A DNA stretch of 64,000 nt from DASZTV01 sp035550655 (GTDB taxonomy: Bacteria; Actinomycetota; Actinomycetes; JAFAQI01): positions 372,001 to 436,000 of the forward strand of contig DASZOU010000004.1 in the NCBI GenBank assembly GCA_035550655.1. The letters are read 5' to 3'. A program made the position numbers and the translations under genes. Shown piece after piece: positions 50,014 to 58,701 of this stretch. The first letter of the stretch is position 1; each line of letters begins with the position of its first letter. Below the pieces are notes generated by a model. That model saw only the letters and a list, made by a program, of their open reading frames with translations, was not told the origin of the DNA and searched no databases.

Positions 50014-51528
50014 CTACCAGGAGAACCAGCGCCGCCGACGTTCGGGTACGACGGTGGCCGGCGCCTCGCCGGGCAGCGGCGCCGCGCCCCACACGGCTTC
50101 CTGGTCGAGCGGCGCGTCGATGCCGGCGACCGGCGCAGCTCCGCTCGGGTTGCCGGCGACCGCCGGCGCCCAGCGGGCGCGACGCTGCGCGTCGTCCGCC
50201 GCCACGTCCGTGTCGTCGGAACCCGCCGCATCGTCCACCGGGCGCGCCCAGCTGACGGTGTCGGCGTCCTCGTCGTCGAGGTCGGCCTGGCTGAAGTCGA
50301 TCGGCGCGACGTCCGGGGCGTCCTCGAGATAGCCCTCGTCGACGTCGGTCTCGTAGTCCTCGTCGCCGGCGGCGGGCTGCTGAGCGGGTGCCGCCGGAGC
50401 ACCGGCAGGTTGCGACAGTGCGGGCACGTCGACGAGGGCAACCGCTCCCGCGCGACCCAGCAGTGTCTGCGCCAGCGCGAACACCGCGTCGTCGACGTGC
50501 GCCATGATGCGGCTCTCCAAGCCGCTGATGGCTGCATCCACGTCCGTTGCCGCTGCCGCGCCCCCGCTCTCGGCAGCGGGAGCAGCGGCGAGCGCCGCCA
50601 GCTGTCCGGACAGCTCGGTGAGCTGCTGCTGAACCGGCGAGAGGTCGACCGGCGCCGCGGGCGCGTCCGAGCTGCCGCGGGCGGTCACGACACCCGCAAC
50701 GTCGGAGCGGAGCGACTCGAGCTCGCTCGACAGGTCGGCGATCTGCTTGGACAGCGGTGCGAGATCCACCGGGGCACTCGGCGCATCGGAGCTGCTGCGT
50801 GCGGTGACGACCGCGGCCACGTCGGACCGGAGCGCGGAGATCTCGCTGGAGAGAGCAGCGAGCTTCGGGTCGAGAGCGGCGAGCGCGGTCTCGTCGAGGA
50901 CCGCCGGCTGGGACAGCGCCGCCTGCGTCCCGGACGCGAGCGAGTCGAGCTTGCTGTGCACCGCTTGCAGCGATGCCGCGTGGTCGTTGTGGGCCTGAGC
51001 CAGCCGCTGCGCGAGCGGCCCGAGCATGCCCTCGATGGCCGACAGCCGCTCACTGACCTGGGCGTCGGTCGGCCGGGCGACCGCTTGCTCGATCCCGCCG
51101 AGACGCTGTCCGATCGAGGCGTCGATGGTGCCCAGCCGCTGCTGGAGGGCGTTGAGGTTGTCCTGCAACGCCGAGACCTGCTGCCCGTACGACGGCAGCG
51201 CCTGCATCCCGGTGGTCAGGACGCCGATCGTCTCCGCCTGCGAGCGGACGTGGGCATCGATCGCACCGAGCGCGCCACGCGTGTCAGCCAGCTCCTCACC
51301 ACGCTGGGCGACCATGCGCGCGACGCCGTCGAGCCGCTCGGCGAGGAACCGCACCGCCTCCCGCAGCTCTGCGGTCACGGAGTTGATCGCATCGGAGCCC
51401 GGCGCGGGCTCGGCGCGCAGGGCAGCGACCTCCTGGCCGAGCCTGATGACCTGGTTGCGGATGTCGACGAGCGCCGCCATCGGATCCGGCGCGGGCCCAC
51501 CCGCCGCAGGGTCAGTGGTCACCGACAT
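50014..51528 (-). CDS. Coiled-coil protein of unknown function with internal repeat and basic-aromatic C-terminus
   Basis: This 504-residue protein is mostly helical heptads (about 25-330). It has two copies of a roughly 45-residue unit (LRSDVAAVVTARSSSDAPSA and LRSDVAGVVTARGSSDAPAA, each followed by PVDL), then an acidic Ala/Pro-rich region. It ends in RRRRWFSW, which may touch the membrane. ATG 51528 directly follows GAGGAG; GTG 51522 has better spacing. It is divergent from TetR. No family is recognised; a scaffold role is possible but unproven. Confidence 0.7.
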   Translation of the reverse strand: MSVTTDPAAGGPAPDPMAALVDIRNQVIRLGQEVAALRAEPAPGSDAINSVTAELREAVRFLAERLDGVARMVAQRGEELADTRGALGAIDAHVRSQAETIGVLTTGMQALPSYGQQVSALQDNLNALQQRLGTIDASIGQRLGGIEQAVARPTDAQVSERLSAIEGMLGPLAQRLAQAHNDHAASLQAVHSKLDSLASGTQAALSQPAVLDETALAALDPKLAALSSEISALRSDVAAVVTARSSSDAPSAPVDLAPLSKQIADLSSELESLRSDVAGVVTARGSSDAPAAPVDLSPVQQQLTELSGQLAALAAAPAAESGGAAAATDVDAAISGLESRIMAHVDDAVFALAQTLLGRAGAVALVDVPALSQPAGAPAAPAQQPAAGDEDYETDVDEGYLEDAPDVAPIDFSQADLDDEDADTVSWARPVDDAAGSDDTDVAADDAQRRARWAPAVAGNPSGAAPVAGIDAPLDQEAVWGAAPLPGEAPATVVPERRRRWFSW

Positions 51529-51703
51529 CTCCTCGATCGCGGCCGCTTGGCAAGAAGTATCCCCGTTCCCGCCCAGAAGCGCAGGTATCTCCCCCGCAGC
51601 AGCAGCAACTGGCGCTACGCGGCCCCGGTAACCGCGGATCGTAGTCGGGCCGTCGGCGCCGCGTACACGCCGGAGCAGCCCGACTCGATACGCTTCGGCC
51701 ACC

Positions 51704-52336
51704 GTGACCCAAACCGATGGCACCAGCGAGCGCAGCCGTCGGCTGCCACGCTCGGCCCGCCGCGAGCAGCTGCTGGGAGCCGCCCAGGAGGTCTTCGTCG
51801 CCCACGGCTACCACGCCGCGGCGATGGACGACATCGCCGAACGCGCTGGGGTCAGCAAGCCGGTGCTCTACCAGCACTTCCCGAGCAAGCTCGAGCTCTA
51901 TCTCGCACTGCTCGAGGTCCACGCGGACGCGCTTGAGCGCCAAGTGCGCGACGCCCTCGAGAGCACCAACGACAACCACGACCGGGTGTTCCGCTGCGTG
52001 CAGGTCTACTTCGACTTCGTCGACGAGCCCGGTGGCGCGTTCCGGCTCGTGTTCGAGTCGGACCTGCGCAACGAGCCGATGGTCCGGGAACGGGTGGACC
52101 GGGCCCTGCAGCGATCCGTCGAGGCGATCGCCGACACCATCGCCCGTGACACCGGCCTGGACCGCGGCCAGGCAGAGCTGCTGTCCTGCGGCCTGGCCGG
52201 CGCCGCTGAGATCAGCGCCCGGTGGTGGCTCGACGCGACCGGCCGGATTCCCAAGGAACGCGCGATCGAGCTGATCCAGGCGCTGGCCTGGCGCGGGATC
52301 AGCGGCTACCCGCTCGTCGCCTTCCCGCCGTCCTGA
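51704..52336 (+). CDS. TetR family transcriptional regulator
   Basis: The N-terminal DNA-binding domain is clear: RREQLLGAAQEVFVAHGYHAAAMDDIAERAGVSKPVLYQHFPSKLEL in residues 19-66. The ligand/dimer domain of about 140 residues follows and has no family-specific motif. It has 210 residues and starts at GTG 51704. It precedes a DUF3107 gene, a pairing conserved in mycobacteria (Rv3208/Rv3208A from memory). The target is unknown; the divergent coiled-coil gene is a candidate. Confidence 0.93.
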   Translation: MTQTDGTSERSRRLPRSARREQLLGAAQEVFVAHGYHAAAMDDIAERAGVSKPVLYQHFPSKLELYLALLEVHADALERQVRDALESTNDNHDRVFRCVQVYFDFVDEPGGAFRLVFESDLRNEPMVRERVDRALQRSVEAIADTIARDTGLDRGQAELLSCGLAGAAEISARWWLDATGRIPKERAIELIQALAWRGISGYPLVAFPPS

Positions 52337-52425
52337 CGCTCCGGCAGGCTCGTCGCCCGGTCCCGTTCACCCTCGGCAGAGGGATTCACGCCGCCACGAC
52401 GCGGGCCGTCGACTAGCCTGGCCGC

Positions 52426-52653
52426 GTGGAGGTACGAATCGGCGTCAAGGGCGCCCCCCGCGAGCTGGCGATCGAAAGCGCGCAGACGGCCGATGAGATC
52501 CAGCAGGCTGTCGAGGCCGCGCTGGTGAAGGGCGAGCCGATCGTCACCCTGGTGGACGAGAAGGGCCGGCGGGTGATCATCTCCGCGGACAAGCTCGCGT
52601 ACGTCGAGATCGCCGACACCGACTCGCGGCGCGTCGGCTTCGGCGCCATCTGA
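52426..52653 (+). CDS. DUF3107 family protein
   Basis: The 75-residue protein EVRIGVKGAPRELAIESAQT...LVDEKGRRVIISADKLAYVEI fits DUF3107, a small ATP-binding-like or ubiquitin-sized actinobacterial protein of unknown role (TB9.4 in M. tuberculosis). It starts at GTG 52426, 89 bp after TetR in the same direction, and ends 15 bp before a convergent gene. Confidence 0.9.
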   Translation: MEVRIGVKGAPRELAIESAQTADEIQQAVEAALVKGEPIVTLVDEKGRRVIISADKLAYVEIADTDSRRVGFGAI

Positions 52654-52668
52654 GCCACCCGCAAGCCG

Positions 52669-53322
52669 CTAGGCCTGCAGGCCCAGCGCCTCCACTCGCT
52701 CGCTGTGTCGCTGGGTGAGCCGGGCGAGGAGCTCGCCGACGGCGGACAGGTCCCCTACGCCGCCGACGATCAGGCGCGCCAGCGCGTCGCGGTCGACGGC
52801 GACCCGCTGCGCCTGCACCAGTGCCTCACCGACGAGCCGCCGCGCCCACAGCGCGAGGCGGCCGGCGACGGCAGGATCGGCTTCGATCGCTGACCGCACG
52901 TGGGCGACCGCGAACTCCGCGTGGCCGGTGTCGTCGAGCACGTCGCTCACCAGGGACTCGGTGCCCTCGTCCGTCAGCTCTGCGACCTCCCGGTAGAAGT
53001 CCGCGGCGAACCCGTCCCCGACGTACGCCTTCACCAGGCTCTCGAGCCAGTCCGCCGGCGTGGTCGAGTCGTGGAAGGCGTCCAGCGGGCCGACGAAGGG
53101 CGCCATCGCCACCGTTGACTCGACGCCCATCGTGGCGAGCCGTTCGTGCAGCACCTGGTAGTGACCGAACTCCGCGACCGCCATCGCGCCGAGCGCCGCC
53201 TTGTCGGCGAGCGTGGGCGCGAGCGAGGCGTCGATGGCGAGCCGCTCGAAGGCGGTCAGCTCCGCGTAGGCGAGCACACCGAGCAGGTCGATGCTTGCCT
53301 GCCGGCGGTCCTCCTCGCTCAT
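52669..53322 (-). CDS. Ferritin-like fold protein (MiaE-like)
   Basis: The 217-residue helical protein has ferritin-type metal ligands: YAELTAFERLAIDAS near 17-31, VAEFGHYQVLHERL near 45-58 (E and H two residues apart), and DDTGHAEFAVAHV near 133-145. This di-iron layout is shared with tRNA-(ms2io6A) hydroxylase and related proteins; the actinobacterial group next to rhlE is uncharacterised. ATG 53322 is used; an in-frame GTG 18 bp upstream could also serve. Confidence 0.8.
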   Translation of the reverse strand: MSEEDRRQASIDLLGVLAYAELTAFERLAIDASLAPTLADKAALGAMAVAEFGHYQVLHERLATMGVESTVAMAPFVGPLDAFHDSTTPADWLESLVKAYVGDGFAADFYREVAELTDEGTESLVSDVLDDTGHAEFAVAHVRSAIEADPAVAGRLALWARRLVGEALVQAQRVAVDRDALARLIVGGVGDLSAVGELLARLTQRHSERVEALGLQA

Positions 53323-53409
53323 CGGGTCGGTCCATTCCACGTCCGCCGACCCCACCCTCCACCCGAGCTTGGTGTCGGCTCCGCCGACGCAGTTCCACCA
53401 GCCTCTCAC

Positions 53410-53539
53410 TACACTTGAGGCCGCAACATCCGAATCCCCGCGGAGAGTCGTGGTGTGTCGGCCCCCCGTGCAAGCCGCGGGCGCGGGCCCACCAAGCAGG
53501 TCAAACGGACTCCGCACGTAGGCAGGAGTCCGTTTTTCC
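53410..53539 (+). promoter_or_regulatory. rhlE leader with terminator-like, SD-hiding hairpin
   Basis: A -10-like TACACT is at 53410-53415. The leader ends in a perfect 11-bp stem AAACGGACTCC/GGAGTCCGTTT (53503-53513 with 53525-53535, 11-nt loop) directly followed by the rest of a five-T run that stops 2 nt before the ATG. The only Shine-Dalgarno candidate, GGAG at 53525-53528, is in the right arm. The hairpin can therefore end transcription or block translation. Confidence 0.75.
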
Positions 53540-55141
53540 ATGAGCACGAAGACATTCGCCGAGCTCGGTGTCGCCGATGACATCGTCGCGACGCTCGCCA
53601 GCCACGGCATCACGGCGCCGTTCCCGATCCAGGCGCTGGCCGTTCCGCTCGCCATCAAAGGACACGACCTGATCGGTCAGGCCCGGACCGGCACCGGCAA
53701 GACGCTGGCGTTCACGATCCCGGTCCTGCACCGCGTGACGCCGGGCGACCCGAGCGGAAAGCCGCAGGCACTGGTCGTCGTGCCGACCCGCGAGCTCGCG
53801 AGCCAGGTGGCCAAGGACATCGACCTCGCGGGCGGCCCGCGCGGGACGCGGGTGCTCGTGATCTACGGCGGCCGCTCCTACGAGCCTCAGCTCGAGGCGC
53901 TTCGCAGCGGCGTCGACGTGGTCGTCGGTACGCCGGGACGGCTGCTCGATCTCGCCAACCAGAAGGCGCTGGACCTGTCCGCCGTCAAGTCGCTCGTCCT
54001 CGACGAGGCCGACGAGATGCTGGACCTCGGCTTCCTGCCCGATGTCGAGCGGATCGTCTCGCTGCTGCCGGAGGCTCGGCAGACCATGCTGTTCTCGGCG
54101 ACGATGCCGGGGCCGGTCGTCGCCCTGGCTCGCCGCTATCTCAAGCATCCGACACACGTGCGGGCGGAGTCGGCGGATGAGAGCGCCACGGTTCCGACCA
54201 CCAGCCAGTTCGTCTTCCGGGCCCACCACCTGGACAAGCCCGAGGTGCTGGCCCGGATCATGCAGGCGGAGGGCCGTGGCCTGGCGATGGTGTTCACGCG
54301 CACGAAGCGCTCAGCCGACCGCATCGCCGCCGACCTCACCGACCGCGGCTTCGCTGCGGCCGCGGTCCACGGCGACCTCGGGCAGGGCGCGCGAGAGCGC
54401 GCGCTGCGGGCGTTCCGCAACGGCAAGGTCGACATCCTGGTCGCGACCGACGTCGCAGCCCGCGGCATCGACGTACAGGGCGTCACCCACGTCATCAACT
54501 ACGAGTGCCCGGACGACGAGAAGACCTATCTCCATCGCATCGGCCGCACCGGCCGGGCCGGCGAGACCGGATCGGCGATCACCTTCGTCGACTGGGAGGA
54601 CGGCTACCGCTGGGGAATGATCAACAAGGCCCTCGACCTGCCGTTCCCGGAGCCGGAGGAGACGTACTCGACCTCCGACGTGCTCTACGAGGAGCTGGAC
54701 ATCCCTCGCGACGCGACCGGCCGGCTTCCCAACGCGTCGCGGACGCGGGCCGGCCTGGAGGCCGAGGAGCTGGAGGACCTGGGCGAGACCGGCCGCCGCC
54801 GGCCGCCCGCGCCGCGGAAGTCGGCGTCAGGTGGCACCCGCAGCACCGCGTCCGGCGAGCGGCGGAGCACCGCGTCCGGCGAGCGCAGCACCGCGTCCGG
54901 CGAGCGGCGCAGCAGCGGGAGCGCTGAGGGCGGCACAACGCGCCAGCGCAAGCGCACTCGTGGCGGCGCAGTGCCGCAAGCGGGCGCAGCGGAGCCGGCG
55001 GCTCCGCGACCGCGGACCGCAGCACCGGCCGAGGGCGGGGCGAGTGACGGCGCACCGCGCCGGCGGCGACGCCGGCGGCGCCCGAGCGGCGCAGCCGGCC
55101 CGGCTGGGTCACAAGGAGGGTCGAGCGGCTCGACGTCCTAG
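53540..55141 (+). CDS. rhlE: DEAD-box RNA helicase RhlE
   Basis: The 533-residue enzyme has the Q-motif region (FPIQALAVPLA), ARTGTGKT (49-56), PTRELASQVA, TPGRLLDLA and LDEADEMLDLGF (DEAD at 155-158). SAT, the DVAARGIDV motif and HRIGRTGRAG also lie in the helicase core (to about 375). The tail of 140 residues is basic, Ser/Gly/Arg/Pro-rich, with three near-identical STASGER units, and likely binds RNA. It unwinds structured RNA, often at low temperature. Its leader looks self-regulating. Confidence 0.94.
   Translation: MSTKTFAELGVADDIVATLASHGITAPFPIQALAVPLAIKGHDLIGQARTGTGKTLAFTIPVLHRVTPGDPSGKPQALVVVPTRELASQVAKDIDLAGGPRGTRVLVIYGGRSYEPQLEALRSGVDVVVGTPGRLLDLANQKALDLSAVKSLVLDEADEMLDLGFLPDVERIVSLLPEARQTMLFSATMPGPVVALARRYLKHPTHVRAESADESATVPTTSQFVFRAHHLDKPEVLARIMQAEGRGLAMVFTRTKRSADRIAADLTDRGFAAAAVHGDLGQGARERALRAFRNGKVDILVATDVAARGIDVQGVTHVINYECPDDEKTYLHRIGRTGRAGETGSAITFVDWEDGYRWGMINKALDLPFPEPEETYSTSDVLYEELDIPRDATGRLPNASRTRAGLEAEELEDLGETGRRRPPAPRKSASGGTRSTASGERRSTASGERSTASGERRSSGSAEGGTTRQRKRTRGGAVPQAGAAEPAAPRPRTAAPAEGGASDGAPRRRRRRRRPSGAAGPAGSQGGSSGSTS
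54842..54906 (+). repeat. In-frame tandem repeat in the rhlE tail
   Basis: AGCACCGCGTCCGGCGAGCG occurs at 54842, 54866 and 54887 (spacings 24 and 21 bp), encoding STASGER three times. The in-frame spacing would let copy number vary between strains without frameshift. Confidence 0.85.
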
Positions 55142-55198
55142 GGCAAACTGGGGCTGCGCCGTATCCCTCACCGAAACGGCACGCGAAGGGGAGCAACC

Positions 55199-55639
55199 GT
55201 GCTGCGATCCGTCGGCCCGCGGCTGACCAGCGAGACCATCGACGATGTCGTCGACTGGGTGAAGAAGCTTGAGGGCTGCCCACCGGTCAAGCGCACGAAG
55301 GTCGCGCTGTGCCGGAATCCGAGTCATGGCTCGGATCCGGCGAACTGGTTCTACGTCGAGGCCGACGTCAATGAAGGCGTCGCGCGGCTGCGCTGCCTGG
55401 CCGGGGGTCACGTCAACGACCTGCTGGACTCCGCGGAGCACTGGACCTACCCCGGGGTTTGGGCCTGCCCGGGCTGCGGTCAGTCGATCGCGGAAGCGGT
55501 GTTCGGCATCAACGAGACCGGCGGCACGGCGCACTGGATGGCGCTGGTCGTGCGTTGCGTCGAGTGCGGCGAGGTCGCCGGCGTCGCGGACATGGTGGTC
55601 GGCGACCTGCCGATCGACGAGCTCCTCTCGAAGCTCTAG
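55199..55639 (+). CDS. Cysteine-rich protein of unknown function (zinc-ribbon-like)
   Basis: This 146-residue protein has six cysteines, including two ribbon-like pairs: CPGCG near 89-93 and CVECG near 119-123, plus single ones near 27, 38 and 66. It is soluble with no signal peptide. The strong site AAGGGGAG precedes GTG 55199. It lies 57 bp after rhlE and may be co-transcribed. The convergent gene at 55636 encodes another ribbon-like protein and overlaps it by 4 bp. Confidence 0.75.
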   Translation: MLRSVGPRLTSETIDDVVDWVKKLEGCPPVKRTKVALCRNPSHGSDPANWFYVEADVNEGVARLRCLAGGHVNDLLDSAEHWTYPGVWACPGCGQSIAEAVFGINETGGTAHWMALVVRCVECGEVAGVADMVVGDLPIDELLSKL

Positions 55640-55983
55640 ATCTGCCAGGTGATCCGCACCCAGCTGGGGCGGTTGCACGACGGGCAGCGCATGTACGACG
55701 GATAGTCGCGGTCCCCCAGCCCGATGGAGTGCACGTCGTCGCCGTGCCCGAGCCGGAACGCCAGGTGCAGCGACGGGATCGATGCCCGCAGCGCCCGCAG
55801 CGGTCCGAGGACCGTCCGCGAACCGCATCTCGAGCACTCGACCAGCGCCGAGCCGACGCCGGGCTGCGCGACATCGGCGGCGGAGGAGAACAGCGCCCGC
55901 TTGCCTTCCGCGTCCACAGCCGCCGGTCCGCTCGGAGGCGGCGGCGGTCCGGTGCGCGGCCGTACCCGGTCGAAGCTGGTCAC
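55636..55983 (-). CDS. Small zinc-ribbon-like protein in a parA operon
   Basis: The 115 residues include two CxxC pairs (VECSRCGS near 49-56 and RCPSCNRP near 99-106) that could hold one zinc. The first 35 residues are Pro-rich. It overlaps the stop of the ParA-like gene by 4 bp, so it is coupled to it. The function is unknown; a small partner of the ATPase is possible. Confidence 0.72.
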   Translation of the reverse strand: MTSFDRVRPRTGPPPPPSGPAAVDAEGKRALFSSAADVAQPGVGSALVECSRCGSRTVLGPLRALRASIPSLHLAFRLGHGDDVHSIGLGDRDYPSYMRCPSCNRPSWVRITWQI

Positions 55984-56846
55984 AGCTGCTCACCCCCGAG
56001 TTGCTGCACGGCTTCCACGAACGCCGACCCGACCCGCTCGTCGTTGTCGGGCAGCTCGATCGTGCTGGGCGCGGGTTCTTCCGCCGGCAGGCCGACGAGA
56101 CTGCGCGCAAAGGTCCGGTACGCGACGGCTCCGGGCGTCCGCCGGCCGGCGCGCATGATGGTCCGGCCCGCGGCCGGCGCCTCGGCGAACCGGACCGAGC
56201 GCGGAATCGGCGGCTCCAGAACCGCCACGCCGTACCGCGTCGAGATGTCGGCGAGCACGGCCTTGGCGTGCAGCGTGCGAGCATCGAACAGCGTTGGCAG
56301 CACCCCCCGCACCTTCAGGTTCGGGTTGGTCAGGCGCTGCACGTCGTGGACGGTGTCGAGCAGCTGACCGACACCGCGGTGCGAAAGCGTCTCGCACTGC
56401 AGCGGCACGATCACCTCGTCCGACGCGGTGAGGGCGTTGAGCGTCAGCACTCCGAGCGTCGGTGCGCAGTCGAGCAGCACGACGTCGTAGTCCGATCGGA
56501 TCTCGTCGAGCGCTTCGCGCAGCACGTACTCGCGACCGGTCCGCATCAGCAGGTGCGCCTCGCAGCCGGCGAGATCGATCGTGGCAGGCAGCAGGTCGGG
56601 GCCTTCACCGGTGGCCAGGACGGCCATCCGCGCCGACACGCGCCCGAGCAGCACGTCGTGGATCGACAGCTCGAGGTTGTCCGGATCGAGGCCGAGGGAG
56701 AACGTCAGGCAGGCCTGCGGGTCGAGATCCACCACCAGCACCGACATCGACAGCTCGGCGAGCGCGGCCGCGACCGAAGCGACGGTGGTCGTCTTCGCGA
56801 CGCCGCCCTTCTGGTTGGCGACGGCGTACGTGCGGCAGTTCGTCAC
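55980..56846 (-). CDS. ParA/MinD-like P-loop ATPase
   Basis: The deviant Walker A is NQKGGVAKTT (11-20), switch I is DLDPQACLT (40-48) and Walker B is VVLLDCAPTLGVLTLNAL. At 288 residues it is an orphan ParA: no parB gene or parS-like site was noticed, and its partner is a small ribbon protein. From memory it corresponds to Rv3213c downstream of rhlE. A role in positioning some cargo on the nucleoid is likely, but which one is not known. GTG 56846. Confidence 0.9.
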   Translation of the reverse strand: MTNCRTYAVANQKGGVAKTTTVASVAAALAELSMSVLVVDLDPQACLTFSLGLDPDNLELSIHDVLLGRVSARMAVLATGEGPDLLPATIDLAGCEAHLLMRTGREYVLREALDEIRSDYDVVLLDCAPTLGVLTLNALTASDEVIVPLQCETLSHRGVGQLLDTVHDVQRLTNPNLKVRGVLPTLFDARTLHAKAVLADISTRYGVAVLEPPIPRSVRFAEAPAAGRTIMRAGRRTPGAVAYRTFARSLVGLPAEEPAPSTIELPDNDERVGSAFVEAVQQLGGEQL

Positions 56847-56939
56847 AGCATCCCGCCCGTGGCTCGGGGTCGCGAACCTTCGCGAAGCGCCCTCAGGCTA
56901 CCGGTAGCCTGCCGCGATGCCTGAACGGTTGCCGCGCCG

Positions 56940-57800
56940 ATGAGCGTGCCGAAGCATCTGCGGCCTGACCCCCTCGTCGCTCCCGCGCAGGTCGACGCGG
57001 CGTCAGGCCCGCTGGCCGCGCTCGTCGGGACTCCGGCAGCGGGATCGCCGCAGCGCGGCGGGGTCCTGCTCGTGCCCGGCTACACGGGCAGCAAGGAGGA
57101 CTTCTGGCACCTCCTGCCGCTGCTGGCGGCGGCCGGTCGGCCGGCCACGGCGGTCGACCTTCGGGGGCAGTGCGACTCCGGTGGCCCGGAGGACGTCGCG
57201 GCGTACACGATCGATGCGCTCGCGGCGGACATCGCCGCCCTGCTCACCGCCGCCGCAACTCCGCTGCACCTGGTCGGGCACTCCTTCGGCGGCCTGGTCT
57301 GCCGCGCCGCGGTGCTGTCCGGCGCGCCCGTGCAGTCCCTGACGTTGCTCGGCTCCGGGCCGGCAGCGCTCGGCGGCCACCGAGCGGATCTCGTCGCTGC
57401 GATGCGGCCGATGCTGCTGGAGGGCGGCGGCGTCCCCGAGGTGTGGGAGGTCACCGCCGCACTGGCCGCCGGCACGCCGGCCACGCTCGCGCAGCCGCCC
57501 GAAGTCCGGGCATTCGTCGAGCGACGGTTCCTCTCCTCGCCCGCGGCCGCGCTGCTCGGGATGGGCGAGGCGCTGACCACCGCGCCGGACCGCACCGACG
57601 AGCTGGCCAAGACCGGCGTGCCGCTGCTCGTGGCGTGCGGCGAGGCCGACGACGCGTGGGCCCCGGCCGAGCAGAAAGACATGGCGCTGCGCCTAGGGGC
57701 GCCATACGTCGAGTTCCGCGGAGCGGGACATTCCCCCAACGTCGACGTGCCCGAGCAGGTGGCCGCCACCCTCGAGGGGTTCTGGGAGCCGCTCGGCTGA
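56940..57800 (+). CDS. Alpha/beta hydrolase
   Basis: The fold is shown by VLLVPGYTGSKEDFWHLLP (oxyanion region, 42-60), the nucleophile elbow GHSFGG (about 113-118), the acid in CGEADDAW near 232-239 and the histidine in GAGHSPNVD near 261-269. It is 286 residues, an esterase or similar of unknown substrate. ATG 56940. It converges with the RecB-type gene, with 1 bp between stops. Confidence 0.9.
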   Translation: MSVPKHLRPDPLVAPAQVDAASGPLAALVGTPAAGSPQRGGVLLVPGYTGSKEDFWHLLPLLAAAGRPATAVDLRGQCDSGGPEDVAAYTIDALAADIAALLTAAATPLHLVGHSFGGLVCRAAVLSGAPVQSLTLLGSGPAALGGHRADLVAAMRPMLLEGGGVPEVWEVTAALAAGTPATLAQPPEVRAFVERRFLSSPAAALLGMGEALTTAPDRTDELAKTGVPLLVACGEADDAWAPAEQKDMALRLGAPYVEFRGAGHSPNVDVPEQVAATLEGFWEPLG

Positions 57801-57801
57801 G

Positions 57802-58701
57802 TCAGCCGCAGTCGTCGACGGTCGGGACGATCTCCGGGGCGAGCCCCGCCCACGACCGCACTCGCTGCGTCGCGGCCTGCTTGCCGGTTGGGCAGTGGTC
57901 GAGGTAGTCGCACCAGCCGCAGTGCGGGCCGGACCGAGTCGGAAACAACGCCTCGAGCGCCTCCGGCTGGTCGCCGGCAGCGGCCAGCGCCGCGTGGGTG
58001 TCGGCCGCCTCGACTCCGATCGACTCGGCCCGTCCCAGCTGGCGGGCGAGCGACTCCTCCGTGTGCTCCCACACCACGACGTCACCGGTGGGCAGATGGT
58101 GCAGCTCGACCCGCCGGCACCGCAACCGAAGCGTCCGCTCCGCGGCCGCGGCGTAAATGGCGAGAGCGAGCGAGCCACGGGCGTCGTCGGTGCTCAGCAG
58201 ATGACGGCCGGTCTTGTAGTCGACGACGACGAGCTCGTCGCCTCGCCGGTCGAGCCGGTCGATGCGGCCCGACAGCGCGAGGCGCGGGGTCTTCATGCCC
58301 ACGGTGCGCTCGACGCCGAGCGGCTCGTCGGCCGGATCGAGGCCGGCGACGTAGCGCTCGACCATGTCGGCGGCACGCTCGCGCCAGTCGTCGGCCTGCT
58401 GGTCGTCACGGAACCCGAGCGTCACCCACTTCTCGTGCACCAGCCGCCGGGCCGCGGAGACGGTGCGGTCCGCGACCGGCAGCAGCCACCAGGCCGCGAG
58501 GGCCGTGTGCACGGCGGCGCCGAGGGAGTTGTGGGCCCACGGCGGGCCCTTCGGGGGCGCGGGCCGGTCGACGTAGGAGAAGCGGTATCGACGCGGACAG
58601 TCCAGCCAGCTGTCCAGCTTCGACGGTGTCGCACTGAACAGGCGTGGCGGTACGACGACGTCGAGCTCGCCCTGCTCGTCGGCCAACGGGACCTGCGCCA
58701 C
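57802..58701 (-). CDS. RecB-like PD-(D/E)XK nuclease with Fe-S cluster
   Basis: This stand-alone nuclease of 299 residues has SWLDCPRRYRF (Cys35), a helical region, SGRIDRLDRR, VVVDYKTGRH and a C-terminal CGWCDYLDHCP (Cys261, Cys264, Cys270). Together these are the four Fe-S cysteines and the active-site Asp/Lys of the AddB/Cas4-like nuclease group. It has no helicase. Actinomycetes commonly carry this gene. A role in DNA end processing is likely. It overlaps the preceding DUF6758 gene by 1 bp. Confidence 0.88.
   Translation of the reverse strand: MAQVPLADEQGELDVVVPPRLFSATPSKLDSWLDCPRRYRFSYVDRPAPPKGPPWAHNSLGAAVHTALAAWWLLPVADRTVSAARRLVHEKWVTLGFRDDQQADDWRERAADMVERYVAGLDPADEPLGVERTVGMKTPRLALSGRIDRLDRRGDELVVVDYKTGRHLLSTDDARGSLALAIYAAAAERTLRLRCRRVELHHLPTGDVVVWEHTEESLARQLGRAESIGVEAADTHAALAAAGDQPEALEALFPTRSGPHCGWCDYLDHCPTGKQAATQRVRSWAGLAPEIVPTVDDCG

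Noticed and set aside
51640..51703. TetR operator between the coiled-coil gene and tetR
   Set aside because: An 8-bp inverted match (AGTCGGGC/GCCCGACT) is separated by too many bases and is not repeated, so it is not convincing.
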